Made by a program: the position numbers and the translations under genes. A stretch of 41,952 nt of DNA from Rhodocyclaceae bacterium UBA2250 (lineage in GTDB: Bacteria; Pseudomonadota; Gammaproteobacteria; Burkholderiales; Rhodocyclaceae), in the NCBI GenBank assembly GCA_002347285.1, contig DDXW01000063.1:1-41952 (forward strand), given 5' to 3'. Shown here piece after piece: positions 34,950 through 41,952 of this stretch (positions within the stretch are counted from its first letter, which is position 1; each line of letters begins with the position of its first letter). The notes under the pieces were generated by a model. It saw nothing but the letters and a program-made list of their open reading frames with translations, searched no databases and was not told the origin of the DNA.

Positions 34950-35722
34950 CCCCGGACGTCCTGTCCGCGCGTGACGGCGGGATCGCCACCGTCACGCTGT
35001 CGAACCCCGGCAAGCTCAACGCCCTCGACGCAGCCATGTGGCGGCGTCTGGCGGCCGTATTTGCCGAACTCGATGCCGACGACGCGCTGCGCTGCGTGAT
35101 CCTGCGCGGTGCGGGCGAGGCCTTCGCCGCCGGCGGCGATCTGGTCGAAATGCAGGAAGCGCGTGCCACGGCCGATAACGCACTGGCTTACCACGAGCAG
35201 GTCGGTATGGCGTTCGACGCGATCGCCGGCTGCCGCCATCCGGTCGTCGCGCAGATCGCCGGCCCCTGCGTCGGTGGCGGCCTGGAGATCGCCTGCGCCT
35301 GCGACCTGCGCATCGCCGGCGAGTCGGCCCGCTTCGGCGCGCCGATCAACCGGCTCGGCTTCTCGATGTACCCGGGCGAGCTGGCCGGCCTGCTGCAGCT
35401 CGCCGGCCCGGCGGTGGCCAAGGAAATCCTGCTCGAGGGCCGGCTGCTGACGGCGCGCGAGGCGTACGAGAAAGGGCTGGTCACCCGCGTCGTCGCCGAC
35501 GCCGGTGTGGCTGCGGAAGCGCTCGCCACGGCGCAGCGCATCGCCGCCGGCGCGCCGCTGGTGGCGCGCCGGCACAAGCAGTGGATCGCACGCCTGGGCG
35601 ACGGCACCCCTTTGACGATGGAAGAAAAACGGGCATCCTTCGCGTTCCTGGAAACGGACGACTATCGGGAAGGAATGGCCGCCTTCCTGGAAAAACGTCC
35701 GCCGCGATTCTCCGGCCGCTGA
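34946..35722 (+). CDS. Enoyl-CoA hydratase/isomerase-family protein
   Basis: The protein has 258 residues from a GTG overlapping the SQR stop (GTGA). The crotonase fold is clear: VTLSNPGKLNALDAAMWRRL, the first oxyanion-hole region RGAGEAFAAGGDLVEM and the second AQIAGPCVGGGLEIACACDL. The catalytic-position residues after it read RFGAPINRLGFSMYPGE, where standard hydratases have glutamates, so the exact reaction cannot be assigned. Coupling to an SQR-like gene is unexpected for fatty-acid breakdown and may only be positional. Confidence 0.88.
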   Translation: MTPDVLSARDGGIATVTLSNPGKLNALDAAMWRRLAAVFAELDADDALRCVILRGAGEAFAAGGDLVEMQEARATADNALAYHEQVGMAFDAIAGCRHPVVAQIAGPCVGGGLEIACACDLRIAGESARFGAPINRLGFSMYPGELAGLLQLAGPAVAKEILLEGRLLTAREAYEKGLVTRVVADAGVAAEALATAQRIAAGAPLVARRHKQWIARLGDGTPLTMEEKRASFAFLETDDYREGMAAFLEKRPPRFSGR

Positions 35723-35733
35723 AGGATTTCCCC

Positions 35734-36171
35734 ATGCCCATGCCTCTGTCGAACCGGCTCGTCCTCCTGCTGCTTGCCGCGCTGCTGCTCGGGACGACCC
35801 TGCTCGTTCGCGCGGAAGATCCCGCCGCGCAGAACCGCATCGTCATCCAGGTGAATGAGGAAGACGGCAAGAAGTGGATCGCGGTGCTCGCCAACATCCG
35901 CAACATCCAGGCCGAGCTCGGCGCGAAGAACGTCCGCATCGCGGTGGTGGCGATCGGCTTCGGCCTCGGCATGGTCACCGCCGACTCGATCGCCGCCAAC
36001 GAGGTCCAGGATGCCCTCGCGACCGGGGTCGAGTTCCTCGCCTGCGGCAACTCGATGAAGGCGCAGCACGTGACCAGGGACGATCTGGTGACGGGCGTCG
36101 GCATCGCCACCGCCGGCTATGTCGAGATCATGAAGCGCCAGCAGCAAGGCTGGGCCTATCTGCGTCCCTGA
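35734..36171 (+). CDS. Exported DsrE-family-like protein
   Basis: The protein has 145 residues with a signal peptide (LSNRLVLLLLAALLLGTTLL then VRA). The mature part has the DsrE/F pattern: a first strand and helix (RIVIQVNEEDGKKWIAVLAN), the NVRIAVVAIGFGLGMVTADS strand, then GVEFLACGNSMKAQHV with a cysteine where DsrE-type sulfur carriers have one, and GYVEIMKRQQQGWAYLRP at the end. Periplasmic DsrE-like proteins are common near sulfur-oxidation genes; the SQR-like gene two positions upstream agrees. It lies 11 bp after the enoyl-CoA hydratase gene. Sulfur binding is inferred. Confidence 0.82.
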   Translation: MPMPLSNRLVLLLLAALLLGTTLLVRAEDPAAQNRIVIQVNEEDGKKWIAVLANIRNIQAELGAKNVRIAVVAIGFGLGMVTADSIAANEVQDALATGVEFLACGNSMKAQHVTRDDLVTGVGIATAGYVEIMKRQQQGWAYLRP

Positions 36172-36181
36172 GCGTGCGGTC

Positions 36182-36832
36182 ATGATCGACTGGCGGCAAA
36201 TCGACACCATCCTGCTCGACATGGACGGCACCCTGCTCGACCTGCACTTCGACAACCATTTCTGGCAGGCGCACGTGCCGCTGCGCTACGCCGAGGCGAA
36301 GGGCCTGCCGCACGACATCGCCCGCGACGAGCTGATGGCGCGCTACCACGCCCGCGCCGGCACCCTCGAGTGGTATTCGGTCGACTTCTGGGAGACCGAA
36401 CTGGAACTCGACATCATGCGGCTCAAGGAGGAAGTGGCGCACCTGATCGCTGTGCATCCGGCCGTCGTCGACTTCCTCGCCGCGATGCGTACGGCGGGCA
36501 AGCGGCTGGTGCTCGCCACCAACGCCCACCACAAGAGCGTGACGCTCAAGATGGCCAGGACCGGCCTCGAACCCCACTTCGACGCGATCGTCAGTTCGCA
36601 CGCGCTCGGCGCCGCCAAGGAAGCGCGCGGCTTCTGGGAGAAGCTGCGGGCAATCGAACCCTACGACCCGGCCCGCACGCTGCTGGTCGATGACAGCCTG
36701 CCGGTGCTCGACGCCGCGCGTTCCTACGGCATCCGCCACCTGCTCGCCGTGCGCACCCCCGACACGAAATTGCCGCCCAAGGACACGCGCGACTATCCCG
36801 CCATCGACAGCTTCGCCGAACTGTTGCCCTGA
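36182..36832 (+). CDS. yrfG: HAD-family GMP/IMP nucleotidase (YrfG-like)
   Basis: The protein has 216 residues. HAD motif I is ILLDMDGTLLDLHFDNHFW (about residues 10-28), where the DLHFDNHFW continuation is characteristic of YrfG. Motif II is LVLATNAHHKSV, and motif III/IV is SSHALGAAKEARGFW and TLLVDDSLPVLDAAR. YrfG dephosphorylates GMP and IMP in E. coli. It lies 10 bp after the DsrE-like gene in the same direction and 23 bp before the FeoB-like gene. Confidence 0.9.
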   Translation: MIDWRQIDTILLDMDGTLLDLHFDNHFWQAHVPLRYAEAKGLPHDIARDELMARYHARAGTLEWYSVDFWETELELDIMRLKEEVAHLIAVHPAVVDFLAAMRTAGKRLVLATNAHHKSVTLKMARTGLEPHFDAIVSSHALGAAKEARGFWEKLRAIEPYDPARTLLVDDSLPVLDAARSYGIRHLLAVRTPDTKLPPKDTRDYPAIDSFAELLP

Positions 36833-36855
36833 TCTGCTGCGATAATCGCGGCACC

Positions 36856-38898
36856 TTGAGTTCAACCCACACCTTTCCGCTCAACGGACCCTTCCTGCGC
36901 GGCGAACGCTGTCCGCGCGTCGTGCTGATCGGCCAGCCGCGCGCCGGCAAGAGCGCCATCTTCCAGGCGGCGTCGAGCACCGCCGTCCATCACGAACGCC
37001 TCGCCGGCGTCGGGCCGGCCTACGAGGAATGCCAGGTCGAAGTCGGCCTCGACCAGATCTCGCTGGTCGACCTGCCGGCGGTCGACACTTTCCACACGCT
37101 GACCGGCGACGTGCCGGTGATCCTCAAGTACCTGCTCTGGGGCGACTGCTGGCCGGCGATCGCGCGCCACGAGACGCACCAGCCCGCCACCGCCTTCGCC
37201 GCGCCGGACGTGCTGCTGCTGGTGATGGACGCCACCGCCCTGGAGCGCGACCTCGAGCTCGCGCTGGAACTCGCGCAGATCGGCAAGCCGCTGGTGGTGG
37301 CCCTCAACCGCATGGACGAGGCGCGCGCCAAGCGGCTGTTCATCAACGTGCATGCGCTGTCGGAAAAGCTCGGCGTGCCGGTCATCCCGACGGTCGCCCA
37401 CATGGGCATCGGGCTGGCCGACCTGTTCGGCGCCGTCGCGCGCGCCGCGCGCGAGAAGCGCGCGCCGCTGCCGCAGCCGCCGAGCCCGCACATCGCCGCC
37501 CATCTCGCGCCGATCGCCGAAATCGCCGGCCAGGCCGACGTCTCCGCCGCCTTCGGCGTGCCGACCACGTTTCTGGCGCTGCAGCTGGCGGAGAACGACG
37601 ACTACTTCTTCGACGAGCTGCGCGGCCACTTCCCGTTCCGCCACGCCGCGCTGCTGTCGGCGCGCGACATGGCCGACGCGGCGCTGCCGCGCCCCCTCGA
37701 GGAGGAGATCCACGCCGACCGCCACCATCGCGCCGCGCTGCTCTACGAGGCGGTCACGCGCCCCGGCGGCGGCGAGAAGCTGCCGGCCTGGCAGCATTGG
37801 GCCGACGAGCTGTTCCTGCACCCGCGCTGGGGCTTCGCCGGCACGCTGGCGGTGTTCGCGCTGGTGCTGTTCTTCGTCTTCGAGGTCAGCGGCTGGCTCG
37901 ACGGCCTCACCGTCGCGCGCCTCATCGCATGGGCCGAGCCCTGGCAGCCGACCGATCTCGCCGGCGTGGTCGGCCGCGCGATCCTCGACGGCTTCATCGG
38001 CCTGGCCGGCATCGTCATCCCCTACATGATCCCGCTGGTGCTGCTGCTGGTCTTCCTCGAGGAGTCGGGCATCATGCACCGCGTCGCCTTCGTCGTCGAC
38101 CGCGGTTTTCATCACCTCGGCCTGCACGGCGGCGTCGCGCTGCCCTTCCTGATGGGGCTCGGCTGCAACGTGCCGGCGCTCGCCGCCACCGCCGCCGTCA
38201 CCCACGGCCGCGACCGCACCGTCGCCGCGCTCTTGATCACCTTCCTGCCCTGCTCGGCGCGCTCGGCGATCCTGCTGGCGCTCGGCGGCAAGTATCTCGG
38301 CGGCTTCGGCGTCTTCGCGCTGTTCATGCTCGCACCGGTGGTCGTCAGCCTGATCGGCAAGCTGCTCAAGCGCCGCTATCCCGAGACCACGCCCGGCATG
38401 ATCCAGCAGATTCCGCCCTACGCGCTGCCGAGCTGGCACGCGCTGCTCAGCGGCACCTGGGAGCGCAGCCGCGACATCGTCACCATCGTGCTGCCGCTGC
38501 TGGTCGCCGGCAGCATCGTGCTGGCGCTGCTTTCCCACTTCGGCGCCGACGCCTGGATCAACCTCGCGCTCACGCCGGTCACCAGCTGGTGGCTCGGCCT
38601 GCCCGCCGTGCTCGGCGTGCCGATCCTGTTCGGCGTGCTGAGGAAGGAACTGTCGCTGCTGATGGTGTTTCAGGCGCTCGGCACGCAAGAACTCGAAGGC
38701 GTGCTCGACACGACGCAGATCGCCACCTTCCTCGTGTTCCTGACCTTCTACGTGCCCTGCGTATCCACCTTCGCGATGATGCTCAGGCTGCTCGGCCGGC
38801 GCGAGGCCTTCTTCTCGGTCGCGCTGTCGGTCGGCGCGGCATTGCTGGTGGCGCTGGCCGTGCGCCTGCCGCTCGAACTGCTGCAGAGGGTTTTCTAG
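36856..38898 (+). CDS. feoB: FeoB-like ferrous iron transporter with divergent G domain
   Basis: The protein has 680 residues from a TTG start with a weak ribosome-binding site, so the start is uncertain. The N-terminal G domain has G1 as VVLIGQPRAGKSAIFQ (usual form N-P-N-x-G-K), G3 as LVDLPAVDTF (alanine instead of glycine) and G4 as VALNRMDEA; no VGNWPGVT-like switch I is visible. The membrane part begins near residue 320 and contains the two gate-like cysteine motifs FLMGLGCNVPALAATAAV and FLPCSARSAILLAL, which support the Feo identity. No feoA or feoC adjoins. It converges on the VOC gene with a 4-bp overlap. Confidence 0.85.
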   Translation: MSSTHTFPLNGPFLRGERCPRVVLIGQPRAGKSAIFQAASSTAVHHERLAGVGPAYEECQVEVGLDQISLVDLPAVDTFHTLTGDVPVILKYLLWGDCWPAIARHETHQPATAFAAPDVLLLVMDATALERDLELALELAQIGKPLVVALNRMDEARAKRLFINVHALSEKLGVPVIPTVAHMGIGLADLFGAVARAAREKRAPLPQPPSPHIAAHLAPIAEIAGQADVSAAFGVPTTFLALQLAENDDYFFDELRGHFPFRHAALLSARDMADAALPRPLEEEIHADRHHRAALLYEAVTRPGGGEKLPAWQHWADELFLHPRWGFAGTLAVFALVLFFVFEVSGWLDGLTVARLIAWAEPWQPTDLAGVVGRAILDGFIGLAGIVIPYMIPLVLLLVFLEESGIMHRVAFVVDRGFHHLGLHGGVALPFLMGLGCNVPALAATAAVTHGRDRTVAALLITFLPCSARSAILLALGGKYLGGFGVFALFMLAPVVVSLIGKLLKRRYPETTPGMIQQIPPYALPSWHALLSGTWERSRDIVTIVLPLLVAGSIVLALLSHFGADAWINLALTPVTSWWLGLPAVLGVPILFGVLRKELSLLMVFQALGTQELEGVLDTTQIATFLVFLTFYVPCVSTFAMMLRLLGRREAFFSVALSVGAALLVALAVRLPLELLQRVF

Positions 38899-39356
38899 CC
38901 CAGCGCCACGATCACTTCCGGCGGTGCCTGCACCAGCTCGATCAGCACGCCCTCGCCGCCGATCGGGAACTCGTCGCTGGCCTTCGGGTGCAGGAAGCAG
39001 ATGTCGTAGCCAGCCGCGCCTTTGCGGATGCCGCCCGGCGCGAAGCGCACCCCCTGTGCGGTCAGCCACTCCACCGCCTTTTGCAAATCATCGATCCACA
39101 GGCCGACGTGGTTGAGCGGCGTCGAGTGCACGGCCGGCTTCTTCTCCGGGTCGAGCGGCTGCATCAGGTCGACCTCCACCTTGAACGCGCCCTTGCCCAT
39201 CGCGCAGATGTCCTCGTCGACGTTTTCTCGCTCGGAGACGAAATTGCCGGTCACTTCCAGCCCCAGCATATCCACCCACAGCGTGCGCAGCTTCTCCTTC
39301 GACGGCCCGCCGATGGCGATCTGCTGGATGCCCAATACCTTGAACGGTCTTGTCAT
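38895..39356 (-). CDS. VOC-family protein resembling methylmalonyl-CoA epimerase
   Basis: The protein has 153 residues from the ATG at 39356, overlapping the lgt stop by 4 bp. Two beta-alpha-beta-beta-beta modules are visible. The second has LNHVGLWIDDLQKAVEWLTA and CFLHPKASDEFPIGGEGVLI then ELVQ, close to the H-P-K...G-V-L-I-E-L-V-Q end of methylmalonyl-CoA epimerases. Likely metal ligands are His in LNHVG and Glu in LIELVQ. The first ligand position is Gln (GIQQIAIGG) instead of the usual His. With pccAB and mcm nearby it would supply the missing epimerase step; glyoxalase or dioxygenase relatives are alternatives. Confidence 0.75.
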   Translation of the reverse strand: MTRPFKVLGIQQIAIGGPSKEKLRTLWVDMLGLEVTGNFVSERENVDEDICAMGKGAFKVEVDLMQPLDPEKKPAVHSTPLNHVGLWIDDLQKAVEWLTAQGVRFAPGGIRKGAAGYDICFLHPKASDEFPIGGEGVLIELVQAPPEVIVALG

Positions 39357-40150
39357 TTTTGTTTTTCCTCTGACGAACAGCTCATCACAAATATCACGGT
39401 GCCGACGACGATCATCGGCAGGCTGAGCCATTGTCCCATGCTCACGACGTAGGAGACGCCGAAGATGCCGTGATCGGGCTCGCGGAAATATTCGCCGAGC
39501 CAGCGGGCGAGGCCGTAGCCGATCAGGAACAGCGCCGACACCTGCATGCGCGGCCGCTCGCGTGAAGAGAACCACCAGAGCAGCGCCCACAGCAGCAGGC
39601 CCTCGCCGCACGCCTGATAGAGCTGCGACGGATGGCGCGGCAGGCTGTCGACGTGCGGGAACACCATCGCCAGCGGAAACTCGGCGCTGGCAGGGCGGCC
39701 CCACAGCTCGCCGTTGATGAAGTTGCCGATGCGTCCGAGGCCGAGGCCGATGGGCACCAGCGGCGCGATGAAGTCGGTGAGCTGCCAGAAGCCCAGGCCG
39801 TGCTTGCGCGCGAACAGCGCCATGGCGGCGAGTACGCCGAGAAAGCCGCCGTGAAAGCTCATGCCGCCCTTCCACACCGCGAGGATCTCGAACGGATGGG
39901 CGAGGTAGTAGCCCGGTTCGTAGAACAGCACCTGGCCGAGTCGACCGCCGAGCACCACGCCGAGCACGCCGTAGAACAGCAGGTCGTCGACGTGCCGGGG
40001 CGTGAGCCGATGCCAGGGCTGCGTCGCGGCGCGCCGCTTGCCGAGCCAGAGAAAGGCGACGAAGGCCAGCAGATACATCAGGCCGTACCAGCGCACGGCC
40101 AGCGGACCGAGGCTCACGGCGACAGGATCGAACTGGGGATGAATCAGCAT
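39353..40150 (-). CDS. lgt: Prolipoprotein diacylglyceryl transferase
   Basis: Lgt moves diacylglycerol from phosphatidylglycerol to the lipobox cysteine. The protein has 265 residues with about seven spans. The family motifs are present: VWKGGMSFHGGFLG (catalytic His near residue 100), GRIGNFINGELWGR (the Lgt signature, about 140-152), LPRHPSQLYQACGEG and YGLARWLGEYFREPD. Residues 152-158 (RPASAEF), straight after the signature, come from a dispersed-repeat copy. A TATAAT lies 27 bp before the ATG on the minus strand. Confidence 0.97.
   Translation of the reverse strand: MLIHPQFDPVAVSLGPLAVRWYGLMYLLAFVAFLWLGKRRAATQPWHRLTPRHVDDLLFYGVLGVVLGGRLGQVLFYEPGYYLAHPFEILAVWKGGMSFHGGFLGVLAAMALFARKHGLGFWQLTDFIAPLVPIGLGLGRIGNFINGELWGRPASAEFPLAMVFPHVDSLPRHPSQLYQACGEGLLLWALLWWFSSRERPRMQVSALFLIGYGLARWLGEYFREPDHGIFGVSYVVSMGQWLSLPMIVVGTVIFVMSCSSEEKQK
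39677..39699 (-). repeat. Dispersed 23-bp repeat, exact core, inside lgt
   Basis: The exact 14-mer core is present, with one change in the left part (GCCCTGCC). It is in frame as GRPASAEF (residues 151-158), in the short variable loop after the Lgt signature. Confidence 0.85.
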
Positions 40151-40176
40151 GGCGGCAGGGATATGGAGCGAAACAG

Positions 40177-40205
40177 ATTATAGACGCGCCGCCTGTCCTA
40201 CAATC
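40177..40205 (-). promoter_or_regulatory. Promoter of lgt
   Basis: On the minus strand a perfect TATAAT (40177-40182) is preceded by GATTGT at 17 bp (or TTGTAG at 15 bp). The -10 lies 27 bp before the ATG at 40150. The -35 is weak. Confidence 0.5.
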
Positions 40206-40317
40206 CGCCCATGCCCGCGGCCGCTAGTACTAAGGTAATAAACGCCACGTATTCCCGTTGCAACCGTCTATATTTAGGAATATTTCCAGCGACATGAACA
40301 ATCATGCGAGGTGCGCC

Positions 40318-41166
40318 ATGCGTCTGTTTCCTGGAAGACTGCCCGTCGCAATCGCGCTCGCCATCGGCACGACGGCCCTTCATGCCCAACAGGAACCGCC
40401 GCTCAATTTCGGCGTCATCAACCAGCGCAGCGTCGGACTGACCGCGCAGGCCTGGAACCCCGTCCTCACCTACGTCAGCAAGAAATCCGGCGTGCCGCTG
40501 GCATTGAAGATGGGCAAGACCGCGCCCGAGACGACCGCGATGACCGAGCGCGGCGAGCATGCCTTCGCCTACACCAACCACATGTTCACGCCGGCGCGCG
40601 ACAAGCTCGGCTACAAGGCCATCCTGCGCCTGCGGGGCGAGCCGATCCACGGCGCCATCGTGGTGCGCGGCGACAGCCCCGTGCGCGCCGCCAGGGATCT
40701 GGACGGCCAGAAGGTCGCCTTTCCCTCGCGCGAGGCGTTCGTCGGCTACTGGCTGCCGATGGACCACCTGCTGAAGGCGGGAGTGAAGGTCAAGCCGGTG
40801 TTCGCCGGCAACCAGGAGGGCGCGATGGCCCAGCTCCAGGTCGGCCAGGTCGCCGCCGCCGCCGTCAACCTGAACCTGCTGGAGAAATACGCAAAGCGCG
40901 AGGACTTCAGCTACCGGGTGATCTGGACCTCGGAGCCCTACCTCGACATCCCCGTGATGGCGCATCCCGCGCTGTCGCCGGCCACGGTCGAGGCCGTGCG
41001 CAGCGCCTTTCTCGGCATCGATCGGGATCCGGAGGGCCGCAAGGCGCTGCAGGACAGCGCCGCCGCGCTCGAGGCGACGCAGCTCTGGTCGTTCGTGCCC
41101 GTGGCCGACAAGGACTACGACAACTACCGGCGCTTCTATCTGGGCACCAGCGTCAAGGCGGAGTAA
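40318..41166 (+). CDS. PhnD-like periplasmic phosphate/phosphonate-binding protein
   Basis: The protein has 282 residues from the ATG at 40318, preceded by GAGGT at good spacing; an in-frame ATG at 40294 is a weaker choice. A signal peptide (MRLFPGRLPVAIALAIGTTA) leads to a type II binding fold: LNFGVINQRSVGLTAQAWNP, YTNHMFTPARDKLGYKAIL, RAARDLDGQKVAFPSREAFV and FAGNQEGAMAQLQVGQVAAA, as in PhnD/PtxB. There are no transporter genes beside it. Instead a membrane sensor gene follows 3 bp later, so it probably serves as a periplasmic sensing partner, not an uptake protein. The ligand is unknown. Confidence 0.85.
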   Translation: MRLFPGRLPVAIALAIGTTALHAQQEPPLNFGVINQRSVGLTAQAWNPVLTYVSKKSGVPLALKMGKTAPETTAMTERGEHAFAYTNHMFTPARDKLGYKAILRLRGEPIHGAIVVRGDSPVRAARDLDGQKVAFPSREAFVGYWLPMDHLLKAGVKVKPVFAGNQEGAMAQLQVGQVAAAAVNLNLLEKYAKREDFSYRVIWTSEPYLDIPVMAHPALSPATVEAVRSAFLGIDRDPEGRKALQDSAAALEATQLWSFVPVADKDYDNYRRFYLGTSVKAE

Positions 41167-41169
41167 GCG

Positions 41170-41952
41170 ATGGGTTGGGGCGAGCGGCTGGCGCGATACT
41201 GGACGGAACTCAGGCTGCTGCAGCGCATCGCGATCGCGCAGGGAGCGCTGCTGCTGGTCGGCGTCGTCCTGCTGATCGCGGTCATGACGCGGCTGGATCG
41301 CGAGGACATGGTGGCCGCGCAGACCGAGCGCGTGCGCGCCCTGCTGCTGATCGCCATGCCGCTGGTCGCCGAGCACGTGGTGGTCGGCGACTACGCCACG
41401 ATCAAGCAGCTGCTCCAGCGTCAGGCGACCGCCTATACCGACATCACCCGACTGCTGTGGCGCCACGCCGGGCATGAGGGTGTCAGTGCGGACGTCTCGG
41501 TGCCGCTGAAGCGGCCGCCCGGCTGGTTCAGGGATCTGGTGGCGATCCCGACGGTCGCCCACGCGACCGAGATCAGCCTTGGCGGCGTCGATTACGGCAG
41601 GCTCGAAGCGGTGATGAACCCGGCGCCGATCGAGATCGCCCTGTGGGAAAGCTTCGTGCGCTACCTCTGGATCGGTTTCGGCGCGGCGGTGATCCTGTTC
41701 GTCTCGCTGCTGCTGCTGCTGCGCGCCAGCCTGCGGGTGCTGCACGAACTCGCCGGCGGCGCCGACCGGTTCGGCCGCGGCGAATACGGCACGCGCATCG
41801 TGCCGCACGGCGCGCGCGAGGTGCGCGCCGCCGCCCAGGCTTTCAACGGCATGGCCGAGCGCATGCAGAAGCTGCTCGCCGAGCTGGCCGACAACCGCCA
41901 GGAACTGCGCGAACAACTGCACCTGACCGAGTGCGCCGGCCCCGATTTTTCT
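41170..41952 (+). CDS. Membrane sensor protein with HAMP domain, cut by the window end
   Basis: The ATG at 41170 opens a frame that runs to the edge (261 codons). Span 1 is at about residues 22-40 (IAQGALLLVGVVLLIAVM), an extracytoplasmic region of about 120 residues follows, span 2 is at about 165-185 (YLWIGFGAAVILFVSLLLLL), then a HAMP domain (RVLHELAGGADRFGRGEYGT through AAAQAFNGMAERM) and the start of a coiled coil (LLAELADNRQELREQLHLTE). The output domain, kinase or GGDEF, is not seen. The last seven residues, from the TGC after LTE, lie in the 22-bp terminal repeat and may be foreign, that is, the gene may be interrupted there. Confidence 0.75.
   Translation, partial: MGWGERLARYWTELRLLQRIAIAQGALLLVGVVLLIAVMTRLDREDMVAAQTERVRALLLIAMPLVAEHVVVGDYATIKQLLQRQATAYTDITRLLWRHAGHEGVSADVSVPLKRPPGWFRDLVAIPTVAHATEISLGGVDYGRLEAVMNPAPIEIALWESFVRYLWIGFGAAVILFVSLLLLLRASLRVLHELAGGADRFGRGEYGTRIVPHGAREVRAAAQAFNGMAERMQKLLAELADNRQELREQLHLTECAGPDFS
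41931..41952. repeat. Right copy of the 22-bp terminal inverted repeat
   Basis: This is the exact reverse complement of bases 1-22. It begins within the last natural-looking codon of the sensor gene and may mark the edge of an inserted element or a repeat at which assembly stopped. Confidence 0.85.

Noticed and set aside
40277..40287. GGAATATTTCC near the PhnD-like gene as an operator
   Set aside because: It is a single 11-bp near-palindrome with no second site and no adjacent regulator gene.

Overview
The window reads as chromosomal DNA of a high-GC betaproteobacterium, most likely Rhodocyclales or a close relative. This rests on gene order and protein character (rplM-rpsI, ffh with ccsA-like and corB-like genes, pilC-pilD, aspS with a barnase/barstar pair, hemB-engB-cytochrome c4, lgt) and is not a database match. 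Genes are dense, with many ATGA/GTGA-type overlaps. No tRNA, rRNA or CRISPR array was seen, and no gene-free stretch exceeds 300 bases.

Layout. 1-750: lower-GC accessory sliver with the C-terminal end of a probable IS1595-like transposase and a convergent unknown gene. 0.8-6.4 kb: S9 and L13 ribosomal proteins, an OsmC-family protein, Coq7, a CNP1-like protein, RppH, ProRS and a lytic transglycosylase. 6.4-12.1 kb: ffh, a CcsA-like protein, a CorB-like CBS protein and type IV pilus pilC-pilD. 12.2-18.9 kb: FmdB-type zinc ribbon, DUF502, aspS, a secreted guanyl-RNase with its barstar inhibitor, nudB, hsp20, argB, a HAD phosphatase and slmA. 18.9-25.8 kb: hemB, engB with an odd hairpin-rich 3' tail, cytochrome c4, a sensor kinase with a degenerate C-terminal receiver, bioC, comF and an ExeA-like ATPase. 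25.9-33.4 kb: a propionyl-CoA to succinyl-CoA operon (mcm-meaB-pccB-pccA) with a divergent GntR regulator and an operator-like promoter region. 33.4-36.2 kb: a 67-residue unknown protein, a sulfide:quinone oxidoreductase-like flavoprotein, an enoyl-CoA hydratase-family protein and an exported DsrE-like protein. 36.2-42 kb: a HAD nucleotidase, a divergent FeoB-like transporter, a methylmalonyl-CoA-epimerase-like VOC protein, lgt, a PhnD-like binding protein and a membrane sensor cut by the window end.

The genes combine into a few functional blocks. Carboxylase, mutase, mutase chaperone and perhaps the VOC epimerase form a complete methylmalonyl-CoA route. The 33-36 kb block suggests sulfide oxidation. 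RNase and barstar form a toxin-immunity pair.

The most unusual signal is a dispersed 23-bp repeat (core CCAGCGCCGAGTTT). It occurs between genes and also inside four unrelated genes (engB, comF, gntR, lgt), always in the same reading frame, where it encodes A/T-S-A-E-F. Six copies share the exact 14-mer, one has a single change, and three more diverged copies are visible. I do not recall a named description of it. The two ends of the window are also exact 22-bp inverted repeats of each other.
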